Source of the DNA: Bacillota bacterium
Lineage (GTDB): Bacteria > Bacillota > Clostridia > Peptostreptococcales > Acidaminobacteraceae
Length of the DNA stretch: 8,014 bases
Reading direction: 5' to 3'
Assembly: GCA_030529205.1 (NCBI GenBank)
Contig: JAUMXJ010000043.1
Coordinates: 1 to 8,014, forward strand
In this document: positions 1-6,921 of the stretch, one piece after another
Numbering within the stretch: position 1 is the first letter of the stretch
Layout of the letters: the number at the start of each line of letters is the position of its first letter
Program-made: the position numbers and the translations under genes
The notes under the pieces: model-generated
The model's database searches: none
What the model was told of the DNA's origin: nothing
The model's input: only the letters and a program-made list of their open reading frames with translations

Positions 1-2
1 CG

Positions 3-746
3 AATTTTACGGACCCGGATTTTATGGAGCTGATGGAAAAGGTCAAGAACAATGTCCTCGTCGATCAGTATTATTATACGGAAGACGGACTGCAAAATAA
101 GATTTTCTATGGGGGCACCGTCGATGATTTCGCGACGATCAGCAATGCGCAGTCCACACAGATGCTGGAATCTGTCTACCTCAATTACACAGTCCTTCTC
201 CCAACCAACAACAGGGTGCGCACCAAGCCGAGGGTGATTTCCAATTTCGCCGGCAAGTATCAGTTCGGAGCACATGGACGTTTTGCCATCAGCAGAAAAT
301 CGAAAAATCCGGATTTGGCATGGCGGTTCATCGAGTATATCGCCTCCGAGAAAGAGATCGCGCCCTACGATCCCGCCAGTTTGACCAGTTATAAGGAACG
401 GTTGGAGGAGTATACGAGTTTATTCAGCTACAGTTACCCCATCAACAAAGCCAATTTTCGCAAGTATTTTGAAGTCAGCCTGGATTTCGAGGACAAACGC
501 ATCCGAAGAGCATACGAGAGTCAGCTGACATGCAGCTGGGAAGAGTATCGAAAGATGGTGATGGACTATTATTTCTCCGCGGCGGAGAAATTGAATGATT
601 CAACTCTTTGGTCGGGAGAATTCTTTCAACCGTACACAAGGGGAATCATATGGGACGAGATGTACCTCTATCTCAATGACCTGCAGTCTGTGGAACAGAC
701 CATGCAGAATATCGAAAACAAGATTCAGATTATGCTCAATGAATAG
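3..746 (+). CDS. Extracellular solute-binding protein, C-terminal part (5' end outside window)
   Basis: The reading frame is open from base 3 to the TAG at 744-746, and no start codon with a ribosome site is seen, so the gene enters from the left. The Met at 24 is internal. The visible 247 residues match the C-terminal half of family-1 solute-binding proteins of ABC importers. The best marker is the stretch around 280-355 (FAISRKSKNPDLAWRFIEYI), which fits the family pattern in which the protein 'is still acceptable' and residues are aligned as skn-aAwkFieyl. The remainder is rich in Tyr, Trp and acidic residues, as in sugar- or peptide-binding lobes. It would act as a lipid-anchored or secreted binding protein outside the membrane. 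The signal peptide and ligand class cannot be seen. The next gene starts about 50 bases downstream on the same strand and may belong to the same transporter. The family is fairly secure; the substrate is unknown. Confidence 0.75.
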   Translation, partial: NFTDPDFMELMEKVKNNVLVDQYYYTEDGLQNKIFYGGTVDDFATISNAQSTQMLESVYLNYTVLLPTNNRVRTKPRVISNFAGKYQFGAHGRFAISRKSKNPDLAWRFIEYIASEKEIAPYDPASLTSYKERLEEYTSLFSYSYPINKANFRKYFEVSLDFEDKRIRRAYESQLTCSWEEYRKMVMDYYFSAAEKLNDSTLWSGEFFQPYTRGIIWDEMYLYLNDLQSVEQTMQNIENKIQIMLNE

Positions 747-796
747 AGAAGGTCATGAGCGAACGCTGCCATAAGCAGGGAGCATACGGGGGAAAT

Positions 797-1504
797 ATGA
801 TGAACGGGAACAAAATCAGAGCGCGAATAACCGGAGCCGTGATAAAGAATACCGCGGTCATCGTTCTTTTGCTGATTTTCTTGATTTATCTCGGAACGGC
901 GACCGACAAACACATCCGTGAGTACAATGACAGCCTGGTGGAGGTGCGCGTCATTTTGCCCGGCACCGTAAGCAATTTGAAGTACTACGCCTTCGACACC
1001 GTTGTGGAGCGGGATGAACAGGGCGAGGGGTGGAGGGCTTCGACGATTTTGCCCGGCAAAGAGTACTATGACAGCTTTGCGTGGAAGGAAGATGACAGGG
1101 GAAGTATTCGCACGCCGGACGGGCGGGTCATCGAGAAAAAATCCGTGCGCGTCGAGCCTGCGGAAGACGGGACAAAGATTACATTCCTCTTTGAGGATGA
1201 CACGCTGCAAGCCGGCGATCCGGTGAAGATGACCATGAACATACGCCTCACGCAGGTCGCCCTGAATGCGGTTCCGTATGATGCCCTGTTTCAGGAGAAT
1301 AATCGCTACTACTTTTACGAGGTCATCAAAAGAAAAGGGGTATGGGGGGACGAATACGTTATCAAAAGAACCGCGCCGCAACTTCGATTCGTACAATCCG
1401 GATATGCATACTACAGAGGCTATGTCGCCAAAGGTCCCATCGTCCTTGATAGCGAAGCGGAGCTTCAGGACGGCATGCTCGTCAAGTTCCGGTATCAAAA
1501 GTGA
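797..1504 (+). CDS. Membrane-anchored protein with adaptor-like (HlyD/RND-type) C-terminus
   Basis: This encodes 235 residues from the ATG at 797. I prefer that start, or the adjacent ATG at 800, because GGGGGAA (788-794) lies just upstream; an in-frame ATG at 755 has a purine run only two bases away. Residues about 17-35 form one hydrophobic membrane segment (AVIVLLLIFLIYL) after a basic N-terminus, so the rest should lie outside the membrane. The C-terminal 60 residues (YYFYEVIKRKG, then KGPIVLDSEAELQDGMLVKF) resemble the last beta domain of periplasmic adaptor proteins, where 'GL-eGd-Vv' closes the fold. The coiled-coil and lipoyl parts of a full adaptor are not obvious, so it may be a short variant. 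With the solute-binding gene upstream it may form part of an export or import complex; that is inference. An acidic open frame follows the TGA (see findings). Confidence 0.6.
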   Translation: MMNGNKIRARITGAVIKNTAVIVLLLIFLIYLGTATDKHIREYNDSLVEVRVILPGTVSNLKYYAFDTVVERDEQGEGWRASTILPGKEYYDSFAWKEDDRGSIRTPDGRVIEKKSVRVEPAEDGTKITFLFEDDTLQAGDPVKMTMNIRLTQVALNAVPYDALFQENNRYYFYEVIKRKGVWGDEYVIKRTAPQLRFVQSGYAYYRGYVAKGPIVLDSEAELQDGMLVKFRYQK

Positions 1505-1559
1505 GTTGGTGTGGGATGAAGACGACGAAGACGAATTTGATGAAGGAGAAGAATAGACG

Positions 1560-2198
1560 ATGAAAAAAAAACCTGCCGGCATTCCTCTTTGCAATCCCTC
1601 GCTTTACGGGACTGCCACCTACCTTGTCACAATCTCCTCCTCCACCTATCTTCTAAGCATTGCATATGAGAGCTGTCCTTCGCATTATTCCCGCCTTGAC
1701 GACTCCTACCTCAGTTGTTCTCCTGAAGACAATCGGTTCGGAATGTATGTGGTGGAGCTCGGTCTTGAAGCCTGTTCGGCTGAAACACCCGAACCGTCCC
1801 GCAATGGTCGCAATGCGCTGACGGACTGTGTGTATGAGCAGGTACAGTGTTATTTGCAGGGCATGAGAAGAGAGTTCGATTTCCCGATTTGCTTGAGGGG
1901 AACGGATTTTCAAAAGCGAGTGTGGAAGGCGCTTTGTGAGATACCCTATGGCGAGACGCGCTCCTACAAGGAAATTGCGGAAGCGGTAGGAAACCCGAAA
2001 GCGTGCAGAGCGGTCGGCGGAGCAAACAACAAAAATCCCATTGCCGTCGCAGTGCCTTGCCATCGCGTCATCGGTTCCGACGGAAGCCTTGTCGGGTACG
2101 GACTCGGAACCGGACTCAAAAAAATTCTGCTCGATTTGGAAAGAAAAACCGAACGGATTGCAACTGAAAAAAAGGAGAATGGCGTTGTTAAAAGTTGA
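1560..2198 (+). CDS. ogt: Methylated-DNA--protein-cysteine S-methyltransferase (O6-alkylguanine-DNA alkyltransferase)
   Basis: A 212-residue suicide repair protein that moves the alkyl group from O6-alkylguanine (and O4-alkylthymine) in DNA to its own cysteine. The active-site motif PCHRVI is at residues 166-171, with Cys167 as acceptor. Before it is the helix-turn-helix that enters the DNA minor groove (YKEIAEAVGNPKACRAVG, residues 136-153), where Arg150 is the expected arginine finger. The segment GTDFQKRVWKALCEIPYGET (114-133) is typical of the family. The N-terminal domain is recognisable as a beta hairpin (LVTISSSTYLLSIAYES, 22-38) but is longer and more Cys-rich than usual; relatives are often 160-180 residues. 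The start at 1560 has AAGGAG at 1543-1548, 11 bases away, a rather long spacing. The end overlaps the next gene, suggesting translational coupling. Confidence 0.93.
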   Translation: MKKKPAGIPLCNPSLYGTATYLVTISSSTYLLSIAYESCPSHYSRLDDSYLSCSPEDNRFGMYVVELGLEACSAETPEPSRNGRNALTDCVYEQVQCYLQGMRREFDFPICLRGTDFQKRVWKALCEIPYGETRSYKEIAEAVGNPKACRAVGGANNKNPIAVAVPCHRVIGSDGSLVGYGLGTGLKKILLDLERKTERIATEKKENGVVKS

Positions 2199-2532
2199 AC
2201 TGAGCCGCTTTCGCGTGAAGCCCGGGATGTCCCGAAAAGTCGACGAATGGCTTTCATTTTTGAACACACATATGGAAGACACATTGCTTACATTGGAAGG
2301 CGAAAAAATGTATGTGGAGTCCATTCATCGGGAAGTTGTCGAAACAGGTGAATACCTCTATTGGTACTCCGTACAGGGCGAAGGAGGAAACTCAGTACAG
2401 GACTCTGAGAGCGAAATCGATATCAAACATTTGCAGTATTGGGATGCTTGTATTGATGAGACTTATACGGAAAACGATATCCCTACGGCTGTCGTGATGA
2501 TTCCCGATAAAGTGAGATCATCCATGAAATGA
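2179..2532 (+). CDS. DUF6176 family protein
   Basis: A small soluble protein of 117 residues from ATG 2179. The N-terminal pattern (KVELSRFRVKPGMSRKVDEWL), the central EGEKMYVESIHRE and the Tyr-Trp-Tyr stretch (EYLYWYSVQGEGG), followed by a C-terminal D-ID-KHLQYWDACI segment, match uncharacterised DUF6176 proteins. These look like single alpha/beta (ferredoxin-like) domains of unknown role. GGAG at 2174-2177 is only one base from the ATG at 2179 but seven from the TTG at 2185, so the true start may be TTG 2185. Either way the gene overlaps the last 14-20 bases of ogt in another frame, so it is probably translated from the same message. It ends six bases before the stop of the convergent HD-domain gene. 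No function can be assigned. Confidence 0.8.
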   Translation: MALLKVELSRFRVKPGMSRKVDEWLSFLNTHMEDTLLTLEGEKMYVESIHREVVETGEYLYWYSVQGEGGNSVQDSESEIDIKHLQYWDACIDETYTENDIPTAVVMIPDKVRSSMK

Positions 2533-2548
2533 TGCGGATCAATCCGCA
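2533..2548. terminator. Small hairpin at the convergent gene junction
   Basis: TGCGGA and TCCGCA surround the tetraloop TCAA, directly between and overlapping the stop codons of the DUF6176 gene (+) and the HD gene (-). It could work from both sides, but no T run follows on either strand, so termination is uncertain. Confidence 0.35.
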
Positions 2549-3207
2549 CCGTTCCATTCCGCCAAAAAAGCACGCAGGTACTGCTTCATCAGTTTCTCCC
2601 TTTGTGTTGCAATTCTTTTGGCAGTTGATGTATTCATTAAATCTTTCAATTTAAAGAGCTTTTCATAAAAGTGATTGACGGTGGTGGAGTTGCTCTTGCG
2701 ATACTCCGACTCCGTCATATTATCCCGGGGAGGAATCTCCGGGTCGTAAAGCTGTCTCCCGCGGCTTCCCCCATAAGCAAAAGCTCGCGCAATCCCCACC
2801 GCCCCGAGCGCATCGAGGCGATCGGCATCTTGAACGCACATACCTTCTATTGTTGTAGGAGGTTTTTTATTGCCGCCGCTGAAGGAAATTTCGTCTACAA
2901 TGGTGATGATTTTCTTTTGAAGTGAATCGTCCAGTGATTGCCGAACCATGAAAGATATGGCGCGTCCCTTGTCGGTGCAGGTCTCAGGGGAGAGTTTGGC
3001 ATCGTCGATGTCATGAAGCAGTGCAGCGAGCCGCACGATGAACAGATCCGCGCCTTCCTCCTCTGCAAGTCTTGTCGCCATGCGGTAGACGCGCATGGTG
3101 TGGGAGAAATCATGTCCGCTGAAATCATGAATAAAGATTTCACGCACATAGGCAATTGCATTCTCCAGAATTTCAGCCTCGGTGAATACTTTGTTGATTT
3201 CGTTCAT
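2539..3207 (-). CDS. HD-domain metal-dependent phosphohydrolase
   Basis: A 222-residue cytoplasmic protein of the HD superfamily, close to the uncharacterised YedJ-type group. The metal-binding set is visible: His36 in GHDFSHTMRV, the His65-Asp66 doublet in AALLHDIDD, and Asp127/Asp129 in QDADRLDALGAVGIAR. Such proteins remove phosphate from nucleotides or related phosphate esters; the substrate here is unknown. The C-terminal FYEKLFKLKDLMNT...A and the K/R-rich helix are also usual for this group. I chose ATG 3207 because AAGGAG (3217-3222) lies nine bases upstream. An in-frame ATG at 3228 adds seven residues but has no ribosome site. It is divergent from the macrodomain gene, with about 100 bases between, and convergent with the DUF6176 gene. 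Confidence 0.9.
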   Translation of the reverse strand: MNEINKVFTEAEILENAIAYVREIFIHDFSGHDFSHTMRVYRMATRLAEEEGADLFIVRLAALLHDIDDAKLSPETCTDKGRAISFMVRQSLDDSLQKKIITIVDEISFSGGNKKPPTTIEGMCVQDADRLDALGAVGIARAFAYGGSRGRQLYDPEIPPRDNMTESEYRKSNSTTVNHFYEKLFKLKDLMNTSTAKRIATQREKLMKQYLRAFLAEWNGAD

Positions 3208-3285
3208 TCCATTCTTCTCCTTGCTCATTCAGGTTTCATGATTGGATGACAAAAATTGTCGAGTCCATTTTATCATTTCAGCGTT

Positions 3286-3291
3286 TATAAT
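3286..3291 (+). promoter_or_regulatory. Probable -10 box of the TIGR02452 gene
   Basis: A perfect TATAAT lies 19 bases before ATG 3311, in the divergent intergenic region, so the leader would be very short. No good -35 is seen at 16-18 bases, which suggests weak or activated transcription. Confidence 0.45.
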
Positions 3292-3310
3292 GGAATCAGA
3301 GGGGGGATGT

Positions 3311-4132
3311 ATGAACAACAAAGACGACTTGATTCGTATCGTGGAAGAAAATGAAATGATTTTGCGTCAGGGCGGATATTCGGTTCGAGGGGAATATATT
3401 GCGCTTCCGCTTGATGCGGAGCGGTATCGGGAGGTGGAAGTCATCACGCCGGAGACGGTGAAGACTGTCGTCAAGAAAGCGAGGCGTGAAATATCCTCTT
3501 TGGCGGAAAAGTCAGAGAAGAATGTGTTTGTAAAAAATCAGGACAGTTTTGCGGAAGCATCCTCCGTTGTCATGAATTTTGCCAATGCCATCTATCCGGG
3601 AGGCGGATACCGGCACGGTGCACGCGCACAGGAAGAAGCGCTTTGCAGGCAGAGCACCTTGTACGCGTCCCTCAGCTCGGAAAAGGCGGCAGAGATGTAT
3701 ATCGCAAATCGAAGCGCCGATCATCCCTATGATACCGATTACATGCTGATTTCTCCGCATGTTACGGTTTTTCGGGATGCCGCTTTGCGGCTGTTGTCGA
3801 ATCCTTATGTGACCGCGGTGGTGACGATGCCTGCACCGAATCTCAACGGACGGGCGCGATTTGTCAGTCAGATCGATATCGATGAGGTGATGCGGAGAAG
3901 AATCACCAATCTTCTCTCCGTTCTCATGAGCAGGGGATATCGTTCGCTGACTTTGGGCGCGTGGGGCTGCGGCGCATTCGGGCATGATGCGCGAAGAGTG
4001 GCACGCTATTTTTATGAGATTCTCTTTGATGACGGATATCACCGTGCATTTGATGAAATTCTGTTTGCCGTACTGGATCGTTCCTCGGATTGCTACAATT
4101 TTGAAACTTTTCGGCGTGTTCTCGGGCAGTAG
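3311..4132 (+). CDS. TIGR02452 family protein (microbial-type poly(ADP-ribose) glycohydrolase, macrodomain fold)
   Basis: A 273-residue protein carrying the bacterial PARG signature: a conserved Asn in NFANAIYPGGG (89-99), the GGG diphosphate loop, and the catalytic Gln-Glu-Glu at 107-109 in GARAQEE. Further family marks are LYASL, YMLISPHVTVFRDA, TMPAPNLNG and LTLGAWGCGAFGHDARRVA. Known members hydrolyse ADP-ribose linkages, so the likely role is reversal of ADP-ribosylation of a protein or nucleic acid. The start at 3311 has a run of six Gs (3300-3305) upstream at good distance; the longer in-frame ATG at 3242 has none and would overlap the divergent promoter region. A TATAAT at 3286-3291 gives a short leader. 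No ADP-ribosyltransferase or DarT-like toxin is seen in the window, so the substrate is unknown. Confidence 0.9.
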   Translation: MNNKDDLIRIVEENEMILRQGGYSVRGEYIALPLDAERYREVEVITPETVKTVVKKARREISSLAEKSEKNVFVKNQDSFAEASSVVMNFANAIYPGGGYRHGARAQEEALCRQSTLYASLSSEKAAEMYIANRSADHPYDTDYMLISPHVTVFRDAALRLLSNPYVTAVVTMPAPNLNGRARFVSQIDIDEVMRRRITNLLSVLMSRGYRSLTLGAWGCGAFGHDARRVARYFYEILFDDGYHRAFDEILFAVLDRSSDCYNFETFRRVLGQ

Positions 4133-4153
4133 ATTTTTGATTGTAAGATGCTT

Positions 4154-4181
4154 TTGAAAATTATGAAACAAATGATATAAT
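4154..4181 (+). promoter_or_regulatory. Extended -10 sigma-A promoter for the two-membrane-segment protein
   Basis: TTGAAA (4154-4159), a 16-base spacer, then TATAAT (4176-4181) preceded by TG one base away (extended -10). This is about 58 bases upstream of ATG 4240, giving a leader of roughly 50 bases. Confidence 0.75.
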
Positions 4182-4239
4182 TATGTCGTAATAGTATTGT
4201 GTTTTGTTGGGTGCCGATTAATTTTGAAAGGAGGATTGT

Positions 4240-5052
4240 ATGAGAGATTGGAAGCTGCGATGGATTGTTGCCGTCGTTCTTTTGTTTTTGGTTGCTTCCC
4301 TGTGTGTTTATAACACGACCGCAACGCAGGATGAAGCCGCCGAATTGACCAAAGCTCGTGTGGTGGAATCGCAGGATGCGTTCCGGGAAGCGCTTAAGAC
4401 GGATGGTCTTATTTACGCAAAAGGAACGGTCGAAGGGATGATTGATATGGATGATGTCAGTCTGGTTGACGGCGTACTGTCCGATGACCCGTCGAAGATG
4501 CCGAAGGACTATAATCGCGTTTTTTTCGGTGAATATATGGAAATCGATGTCCAGCTCGGGCAATACAAGTACGACAAAGAAATATATGAGAAATCCAGCA
4601 GATTTGAGTATCAATTTGTCGGAGAAAAGACTCTGAATTTGAGAACCAAGACGGTCGGAATGTTCGGGGTGGAATTCAATATCGAGAATGCAAAAAATCC
4701 ATTGGAACGTTGCGCTCTCTTGAAACAAAATGTCGCGGAGGGAATGTTTGTACTGAATGGCTCCGGACAAAAAGTGCCGTCCCTCTCGTATCCCAAGGAC
4801 GACGGGTATTACATTTCGGGGTACCAAGTACGGGGAATTCCTACCAAGTTTAAAGGTGCGCTGAAACTGCGTGTGGAAAACGGCACTCCGGCTGTTGAAG
4901 ACATCGAGGTTCTTCCGGAATCGGACATGCAGATGCTGGAGGAAATGGCCGCAGGCAACTTCAATTATGCCGAACACATCGCGGCTTATGTGGCTCTGTG
5001 GATTGTGTTGGTCCTGGTCGCCTGGTTGATTATGAAATTTTTGGGGAAATAG
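4240..5052 (+). CDS. Unrecognised protein with N- and C-terminal membrane segments
   Basis: A 270-residue protein that I do not recognise. It starts with a hydrophobic segment (WIVAVVLLFLVASLCVY, about residues 8-24) and ends with another (YVALWIVLVLVAWLIMKFL, about 250-268) before a final GK. The roughly 220 residues between are polar and probably lie outside the membrane, rich in Asp, Glu and Tyr, with beta-like stretches such as LIYAKGTVEG and YYISGYQVRGIP. The layout (two terminal helices around a beta-rich domain beginning 'LIYAKGTVEG') is loosely like TMEM43-type proteins, but I would not assign it. AAGGAGG lies six bases before ATG 4240 and an extended -10 promoter sits upstream, so it is probably expressed as a single gene. 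It is convergent with the S41-like gene, with 11 bases between stops. A long antisense open frame here is a shadow. Confidence 0.8.
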   Translation: MRDWKLRWIVAVVLLFLVASLCVYNTTATQDEAAELTKARVVESQDAFREALKTDGLIYAKGTVEGMIDMDDVSLVDGVLSDDPSKMPKDYNRVFFGEYMEIDVQLGQYKYDKEIYEKSSRFEYQFVGEKTLNLRTKTVGMFGVEFNIENAKNPLERCALLKQNVAEGMFVLNGSGQKVPSLSYPKDDGYYISGYQVRGIPTKFKGALKLRVENGTPAVEDIEVLPESDMQMLEEMAAGNFNYAEHIAAYVALWIVLVLVAWLIMKFLGK

Positions 5053-5063
5053 GGTAGGGTTTT

Positions 5064-6830
5064 CTATTGATTTTTCACCCACTCATAGAAGGTGTCGATA
5101 TGCCGTATAAAGTCATCGTATCTCTGGTACATCATGACATCGGGCAGAATGGCATCATCCGTATTGTTCCCGTCAAGATATATAAATTTGTTGGAGTACC
5201 TGAAATAGCTGAGTTCCGCCAGACGGAACTTCATTCTCGGAAAATGACCGAGCGGAAAATTCACCGGCTGTGCGGAAGGCGAGCCGACGATGACGGTATT
5301 CGGTACGAACTCATCAATTCCGTAAGCGGCGAAACAACTGCAGGAAGCACTGCCTTCGTCGATAAAAATATAGATTTGGTTTCCCGCTTCACGGAATCTT
5401 CTCAGACTTTTGAGATCGGGGAAAGGGTAGCCTCCCGGATTGAAGCGCAGGTCGAAAACCAGCTTGTAGTCGGCTCCCTTTTCGATGCATTGCCGGGCGA
5501 GTTCTTCAAGGAACTCAAATATATTTTGATGTTCTTCATCCCATTTCAGATAGGCGCCGTTGGTTGAAAGCTCCTCCATCTCAATTTCGTATTCGGGGAA
5601 ATAGCGAAAACTTTTGATTCTTGCGTAGATGATTTTGTCTTCTTCCATAATGCGATACCAGTAGGCGAGGGTATCGCCCTTCTCATCTGTGATTCGATCC
5701 GCATCTTTCCATAGTTCGACGATTTGTAACGGAGCGGCTCCGTCCGAATCTTTGTCCGGGGTTTTGATGTTCTGTTCTACCGGTAGAGCACGAATTTCCG
5801 TTCCGTCTTCGAATGCGAAAACGGCTTCCTCCGCATCGACGATGTCGAGATACTTGAGTATTCCGTATTTTAGCTGCCCGCGGGTGAAGATGTCGCTCTC
5901 ATGAAGATGCTCATTTTCATATGCTCTGATGCGCTCGAAACGGCGCACGATTTCATCCAAATCGAGATGGTTGACGGACAAAAGTTTTTTCCCGAGGGCG
6001 CCTTCGTATTCCTGAATCGTCGCGGTGCAGTAGACACCGAGATTTCCTGCCGCATCTTCCAGAATTTCAAAATGGAAGGGGTAGCTTTCCTTTCTTTGCT
6101 TGAACATAATCCCGGTGTGAACATCTCCGATTCCGGAAATCGCTTCCTGAATCATGTAGCTGATGAACTCATCATCCCGCCTCGGAATTTCTCTTAAAAT
6201 ATGATTGATAAAAGAGAGGAATCGTCTTTGTTTTTCCGGATTGAATTTATTCATGGACTGCGGCTTGATGTTTCGGGTGATTTCAAAGGTTGATATGACA
6301 AATTCTCTGTCTGTCAGATAGATGTGACCGTCATACGGCGAGAGAAGGGTGTTGGCAAATTCGACGACATCCTCTTCCCAGATTCGTTCCCTGCTTCCTT
6401 CCGTGTAGCGGAATGCATATCCGGGGTCCCAGCCCTTGTAGCAATCTTCTTCCGGATATGCTGCCGTATTGACGGTGTATTCCGTTTGTTCTTCCGCAGC
6501 GGATTGCCCGGTGGGATCTGATTCTTCGGCATCATCGGATGTTCCTTTCACGATTTCTTCCGTCGTTCCTTCTGCTGTCGTGTTTTCACCGGTCGTGTCC
6601 TCACCTTGATGTTCGTCCCGCTCCCCGAGAGAACTCTGTAGAGATTCGGACGGGAGTGTCGTTTCGTCTTTTTGCGTACAGGATGCAAAAAAGACGGGAC
6701 AGATGATGAAAAGAAGGAACATGGTCAAAATGACTTCTTTTGTAATGCGACATTGTCCCGAAATTTTTCCCGTAAGGGAACGGTTCTGTTGGCTAACCGA
6801 GTATTGTCTTGTTTCACGATGCATATCCAT
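5064..6830 (-). CDS. Lipoprotein with S41 (C-terminal processing) peptidase-like domain
   Basis: This encodes 588 residues. A hydrophobic stretch at about 36-50 ends in FASC, with Cys51 the likely lipid anchor. The 35 residues before it are unusually long for a signal, so an internal start (Met37) is possible. Residues 52-120 are a Ser/Thr/Glu/Asp-rich linker. A PDZ-like strand GKKLLSVNHLDLDEI (280-294) follows the DVHTG motif with His238. The S41 core is at 400-570: FDLRFNPGG (459-467), DEGSASCSCFAAY (491-503), VGSPSAQ and ILPDV. Aligned by eye to E. coli Tsp, Ser496 corresponds to Ser430. The neighbouring Glu is Cys499 and the Lys of the dyad aligns with Pro522, so a Ser-Lys dyad is absent; His238 may serve, or activity may be altered. 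It probably acts outside the membrane. The start lies directly after a 9-bp repeat array carrying GAGG five bases before the ATG. Confidence 0.78.
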   Translation of the reverse strand: MDMHRETRQYSVSQQNRSLTGKISGQCRITKEVILTMFLLFIICPVFFASCTQKDETTLPSESLQSSLGERDEHQGEDTTGENTTAEGTTEEIVKGTSDDAEESDPTGQSAAEEQTEYTVNTAAYPEEDCYKGWDPGYAFRYTEGSRERIWEEDVVEFANTLLSPYDGHIYLTDREFVISTFEITRNIKPQSMNKFNPEKQRRFLSFINHILREIPRRDDEFISYMIQEAISGIGDVHTGIMFKQRKESYPFHFEILEDAAGNLGVYCTATIQEYEGALGKKLLSVNHLDLDEIVRRFERIRAYENEHLHESDIFTRGQLKYGILKYLDIVDAEEAVFAFEDGTEIRALPVEQNIKTPDKDSDGAAPLQIVELWKDADRITDEKGDTLAYWYRIMEEDKIIYARIKSFRYFPEYEIEMEELSTNGAYLKWDEEHQNIFEFLEELARQCIEKGADYKLVFDLRFNPGGYPFPDLKSLRRFREAGNQIYIFIDEGSASCSCFAAYGIDEFVPNTVIVGSPSAQPVNFPLGHFPRMKFRLAELSYFRYSNKFIYLDGNNTDDAILPDVMMYQRYDDFIRHIDTFYEWVKNQ

Positions 6831-6884
6831 ATTTACCTCATTTGCCTTATTAATCTCATTTATCCCATTTACCTGTTTACCTCA
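6831..6884 (-). repeat. 9-bp degenerate tandem repeat upstream of the S41-like gene
   Basis: Six nine-base units run without gap up to the start codon at 6830. On the - strand they read TGAGGTAAA, CAGGTAAAT, GGGATAAAT, GAGATTAAT, AAGGCAAAT, GAGGTAAAT. Most units contain a purine-rich block followed by A/T, resembling a Shine-Dalgarno site, and the last supplies the actual one. The period is three codons, but the only in-frame ATG/GTG/TTG is the annotated start, so the array appears untranslated in that frame. The degeneracy makes frequent slippage less likely than in a perfect repeat. Confidence 0.75.
6833..6859 (-). other. Possible 8-codon upstream open frame inside the repeat array
   Basis: On the - strand an ATG at 6859 begins the frame MRLIRQMR and ends in TAA at 6833-6835, two bases before the ATG at 6830. 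A weak GGGA lies just upstream of it. It could couple to or modulate translation of the lipoprotein gene, but ATG and stop codons arise easily from the GAGGTAAAT repeat unit, so this is a weak call. Confidence 0.2.
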
Positions 6885-6921
6885 TAGAGCTCGTCTTCCA
6901 TGTTTTTTTGAATTTGTCCCG

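Noticed and set aside
725..1594. 289-codon - strand frame opposite the adaptor-like gene
   Set aside because: Shadow of the + strand gene; Ser-rich N-terminus is the complement of the acidic GAC/GAA run, and there is no ribosome site.
1653..2324. - strand frame of 223 codons over ogt
   Set aside because: Shadow frame opposite a well-supported alkyltransferase.
3248..3260. Palindrome GACAAAAATTGTC in the divergent region
   Set aside because: Only five-base arms around three bases, single copy, so too short to call an operator on sequence alone.
5046..5066. AATAG/CTATT inverted arms between the convergent stops near 5055
   Set aside because: Five A/T-rich pairs with a long loop and no T run; too weak for a terminator.
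4093..5082. Long - strand open frame of 329 codons opposite the unknown membrane protein
   Set aside because: It lies wholly over a gene with strong promoter and ribosome site on the + strand, has no ribosome site of its own, and reads like reverse-complement protein (His/Ile/Arg-rich).
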